Assembly (NCBI GenBank): GCA_025354075.1
Contig: JANXNO010000008.1
Coordinates: 1 to 8,254, forward strand
Length of the DNA stretch: 8,254 bases
Origin: Burkholderiales bacterium
GTDB lineage: Bacteria; Pseudomonadota; Gammaproteobacteria; Burkholderiales; Casimicrobiaceae
Reading direction: 5' to 3'
The notes under the pieces were generated by a model. It saw nothing but the letters and a program-made list of their open reading frames with translations. It was not told where the DNA came from and made no database searches. Of this stretch, positions 5,852 through 8,254 are shown one piece after another. Both the position numbers and the translations under genes were made by a program. Position 1 is the stretch's first letter, and every line of letters begins with the position of its first letter.

Positions 5852-7072
5852 ATGATGTATCAGGCCTTCCAAAACCAGTCCGACTTGATGAAGCCATTGC
5901 GCTACCTGGCGGAGCAAACAAGCTTCACGATGGGCCTGCGCCATCCGCCGGGCTCACCGTTCAGAAAGCTCTCCGCCGCGAACGAAGTGTTCGCGCGCAT
6001 GAAGCTCACGCACAAGCGCCCGCCGTATTGCATTGACAGCGTGCAGATCGAAGGCCAAGCCGTGCAAGTGGTTGAAGAGTCGCTGCTAAGCCTCCCGTTT
6101 GGCACGCTGCTGCACTTTAAAAAAACACTGCCGAGCGGGACCGTCGCGCATCCGCCGGTGCTGCTGGTCGCGCCGTTGTCCGGTCACTTCGCCACGCTCC
6201 TGCGCGAGACCGCACGCACGCTGCTGCAAGACCACGATGTCTACATCACCGACTGGCACAACGCCCGTGATGTCAGCCTGCAACACGGCGCGTTTTCGCT
6301 CGACGACTACATCGAATACATGATGCTGTTCATCGAAGCCATCGGTCCAGGTACACATGTGGTGGCGGTGTGTCAGCCCTGCGTGGCTGCGCTCGCAGCC
6401 GTGGCGATCATGGCTGAGGACGATCATCCGGCGCAGCCGAAAAGCTTGACCTTAATGGCAGGCCCGGTTGATTGCCGCATCAACCCGAGCGGCGTGAATA
6501 CGTTAGCGACCAGCAAGCCGATCGAGTGGTTTGCGCAAAACCTGATCAGCCGCGTGCCGATGCCGCATGTTGGCATGGGGCGGCGCGTGTATCCCGGATT
6601 TGTGCAGTTGAGCGCGTTCATGAGCATGAACCCGGAGCGGCACAAAAAGCAGTTTCAGGATATGTATCGCTACATCGTCGAGGACGAGATCGAAAAAGCC
6701 GAAACGATCCGCATTTTTTACGACGAATATCTTGCTGTGAACGACCTGCCCGCCGAGTTTTATCTGGAGACGGTGGAGAAGGTGTTTCAGACCTACGATC
6801 TGGCGATGGGCAAGCTCGTCTATCGAGGTCGCACCGTCGATTGCGGCGCGATTCGACGCACCGCGCTGATGACCGTCGAAGGCGAGCGCGATGACATCTG
6901 CTCAGTCGGACAAACGATGGCCGCGCAGGATTTGTGCACCAACATACGTCCCGCGCGTCGCGTGCACCACATTCAGACCGGTGTTGGTCACTACGGCGTG
7001 TTCAGCGGCAGCAAGTGGAACCAGCAAATTTATCCGCGTGTGCGCGAGATGATTTACCTGAACGCGGCGTAA
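5852..7072 (+). CDS. phaZ: Intracellular polyhydroxybutyrate depolymerase
   Basis: A 406-residue cytoplasmic enzyme of the alpha/beta-hydrolase fold that mobilises stored PHB granules. It follows the Cupriavidus necator PhaZa1 pattern closely: MMYQ start, VLLVAPLSGHFATLLRET, VYITDW, GRRVYPGFVQ, ALMTVEGERDDI and GHYGVFSG. The catalytic Cys174 lies in VAVCQPC at 171-177. Comparing its spacing with the known Cys183/Asp355/His388 triad of PhaZa1 points to Asp347 and His380. Length is near the family norm of about 420. A second cysteine, Cys177, makes a CxxC with the nucleophile. The start at 5852 is chosen from the family N-terminus; the ribosome site is weak. The open frame extends far upstream, antisense through the GST gene, but that part is low-complexity shadow. 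It ends 12 bp from the convergent lipoprotein gene with no visible terminator between. Confidence 0.93.
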   Translation: MMYQAFQNQSDLMKPLRYLAEQTSFTMGLRHPPGSPFRKLSAANEVFARMKLTHKRPPYCIDSVQIEGQAVQVVEESLLSLPFGTLLHFKKTLPSGTVAHPPVLLVAPLSGHFATLLRETARTLLQDHDVYITDWHNARDVSLQHGAFSLDDYIEYMMLFIEAIGPGTHVVAVCQPCVAALAAVAIMAEDDHPAQPKSLTLMAGPVDCRINPSGVNTLATSKPIEWFAQNLISRVPMPHVGMGRRVYPGFVQLSAFMSMNPERHKKQFQDMYRYIVEDEIEKAETIRIFYDEYLAVNDLPAEFYLETVEKVFQTYDLAMGKLVYRGRTVDCGAIRRTALMTVEGERDDICSVGQTMAAQDLCTNIRPARRVHHIQTGVGHYGVFSGSKWNQQIYPRVREMIYLNAA

Positions 7073-7084
7073 TTTGTGCCGCAG

Positions 7085-7795
7085 TTAGCGGGCCGGCGAC
7101 CAGTCGCCGTGATCGCGTAAGCGCCATTTGCCTGCCGATAAAACCACCGCTGCCGTGCCGCGCTGTCGGCGACCGTTCAGGTCCGCCTCGAACACCACGT
7201 GTGCAGTGGCACCCTCAACTGATCCACCCAGCACTTTGCACTTTTGCGGCACGCTCTTGTTGTTGTCGCGACGCAGCGCCCAGTCGCGCTCGACAAACTG
7301 CTGCACCGTCAACGCCTGATCGGTCTGCCGATTGCGCTCTGTAATCTCGGCGTCGGTGGGCAAGCGATTTTGCTTTTGCAGGCGCTTGAAGTAGGTCGCC
7401 GCATCTTTGTCGATTTCAAAACTGCGGCAGTAGTCCATCACCGCGCGTCCCGCCGGGCCGCCGTCGGCAGGTAAGCGCTTGCCACGTTTGGCGTAGCTCG
7501 GCAGGTCAACGGGCGGCGTTTCTTGTGGCTTGGGCGCGGCAGCCGAAAGTTGCGGTGGCAGGGGCGCCGGTGCGACTACTGGCGGCGGGGGTTCGGGCCG
7601 CGGTGCTGTGGTCACGGGTTGCTGCGCGCGTGCCACGACTGGGGCCGCGACCGGCGCAGGCGGCGGCGACACGCAACCGGCCATGGTGCCCATCACAGTG
7701 GCGGCCAAGAGACGTGCGCTGCGCGTCCAGACGCTTATACGCGCTGCCGATGTTTCAGCGGTGGGATGGTGTGCAGCCGACATTGAGTTAATCAT
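7085..7795 (-). CDS. Proline-rich lipoprotein of unknown function
   Basis: A 236-residue protein with a lipoprotein signal: basic n-region, hydrophobic stretch about residues 28-38 and lipobox MAGC with Cys41. Val42 follows it, so by the +2 rule it should be sorted to the outer membrane. Residues 43-95 are a Pro/Ala/Val-rich linker that could span part of the periplasm. The C-terminal part (100-236) is a small mixed domain with cysteines at 123 and 186 and ends in strands rich in Val and Trp (HVVFEADLNGRR, AAVVLSAGKWRLRDHGDW), somewhat like NTF2-type folds; I do not recognise a family. The start is 7795, with 7783 also possible; neither has a clear ribosome site. It lies 65 bp downstream of the Lrp-type regulator on the same strand and converges with phaZ. 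Confidence 0.75.
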   Translation of the reverse strand: MINSMSAAHHPTAETSAARISVWTRSARLLAATVMGTMAGCVSPPPAPVAAPVVARAQQPVTTAPRPEPPPPVVAPAPLPPQLSAAAPKPQETPPVDLPSYAKRGKRLPADGGPAGRAVMDYCRSFEIDKDAATYFKRLQKQNRLPTDAEITERNRQTDQALTVQQFVERDWALRRDNNKSVPQKCKVLGGSVEGATAHVVFEADLNGRRQRGTAAVVLSAGKWRLRDHGDWSPAR

Positions 7796-7860
7796 ATGTC
7801 AACGGCATCATCGGCGTTGCTTGCACACACGCCGAGCGTGACCTCTGCACAGCAGCGTGA

Positions 7861-8254
7861 TTACGCGATGTAGGTCAGCGGTAACACCGTGGTTTCCTTG
7901 ACCTTCTCCAGCACAAAGCTCGACTTCACGTTGATTACGCCGGGCAGCGTCAACACCCGATCCATCAAAAACGAGGTGTAGTGTTTGAGATCCGGCATCA
8001 CCACCTGCATCGTGTAATCCATCTCGCCCGACAGCGAATGGCACCAGGTGACCTCGCTCCAGGTCAGCACCGCCGCCTTGAGCCGGTCACGCGCCTTGGC
8101 ATCGCGCTTGTCGAGGGCAACATCGAGATGCACCGTGAGATCGAGGCCGAGCTTCTCGGGGTTGAGCAGCGCGGCGTAGCTTGAGATGATGCCGTCCTCC
8201 TCCAGCGCACGCACACGGCGCAGACAGGGCGAGGCAGACAGCGACACTTTTTCG
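7861..8254 (-). CDS. Lrp/AsnC-family transcriptional regulator, partial
   Basis: The last 130 residues are visible; the start lies past the right edge, with roughly 20-30 residues missing for a usual length of about 150-160. The visible part begins in the helix-turn-helix: VSLSASPCLRRVRALEEDGII is the recognition helix and wing typical of Lrp. The RAM ligand-binding domain follows (about visible residues 37-125), with SGEMDYTMQVV and LPGVINVKSSFVLEKVKETT matching its usual strands. Such proteins bind DNA as multimers and sense amino acids. The GTG at 8245-8247 is an internal Val, not a start. A small hairpin (CACGC-CGA-GCGTG at 7828-7840) follows its stop but lacks a T-run. Its target and effector cannot be told from here. 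Confidence 0.9.
   Translation of the reverse strand, partial: EKVSLSASPCLRRVRALEEDGIISSYAALLNPEKLGLDLTVHLDVALDKRDAKARDRLKAAVLTWSEVTWCHSLSGEMDYTMQVVMPDLKHYTSFLMDRVLTLPGVINVKSSFVLEKVKETTVLPLTYIA

Noticed and set aside
7523..7841. Three plus-strand Gly/Arg-rich frames
   Set aside because: They are shadows of the Pro/Ala-rich linker and signal peptide of the minus-strand lipoprotein.

Overview
The window looks like ordinary chromosome from a betaproteobacterium, probably Burkholderiales-like. Three things suggest this: a cytoplasmic PHB depolymerase of the Cupriavidus PhaZa1 type, a GST subfamily familiar from that order, and an envelope protein with an IPTL-CTERM tail. I see no transposase, integrase, CRISPR array or rRNA. 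The organism assignment is an inference from protein families only.

Layout, left to right. Positions 1-928 carry two minus-strand genes: a secreted thioredoxin-fold protein, then the start of an RsuA/RluF-type pseudouridine synthase that runs off the left edge and has Ser where the catalytic Asp should be. Positions 1090-2017 hold a minus-strand secreted IPTL-CTERM protein with a strong terminator hairpin behind it; a perfect 20-bp palindrome lies upstream of its start. Positions 2290-2384 are tRNA-Gly(CCC) with its terminator. Positions 2423-4024 encode a Tat-exported amidase resembling peptide amidase. A 322-bp gap with several inverted repeats follows, ending in a structured leader before a small cupin gene (4347-4769). 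Positions 4790-4879 are a REPIN-like element between convergent genes. Next comes a minus-strand GST-fold protein with a histone-H1-like Lys/Ala/Pro tail (4889-5728), divergent from phaZ (5852-7072). The right end has a minus-strand proline-rich lipoprotein (7085-7795) and the 3' part of an Lrp/AsnC regulator (7861-8254, cut by the window edge).

How the genes work together. Most are single transcription units, so no pathway can be assembled. The clearest pairings are the thioredoxin/pseudouridine synthase pair (same strand, 48-bp gap) and the divergent GST/phaZ pair, which share a 123-bp region flanked by a 9-bp inverted repeat. The GST tail resembles those of PHA granule proteins such as PhaF, which makes a link to the adjacent PHB depolymerase worth testing but does not establish one. 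I found no complete new system. The best leads are the Asp-less pseudouridine synthase, the tailed GST beside phaZ, the REPIN-like element and the structured cupin leader.
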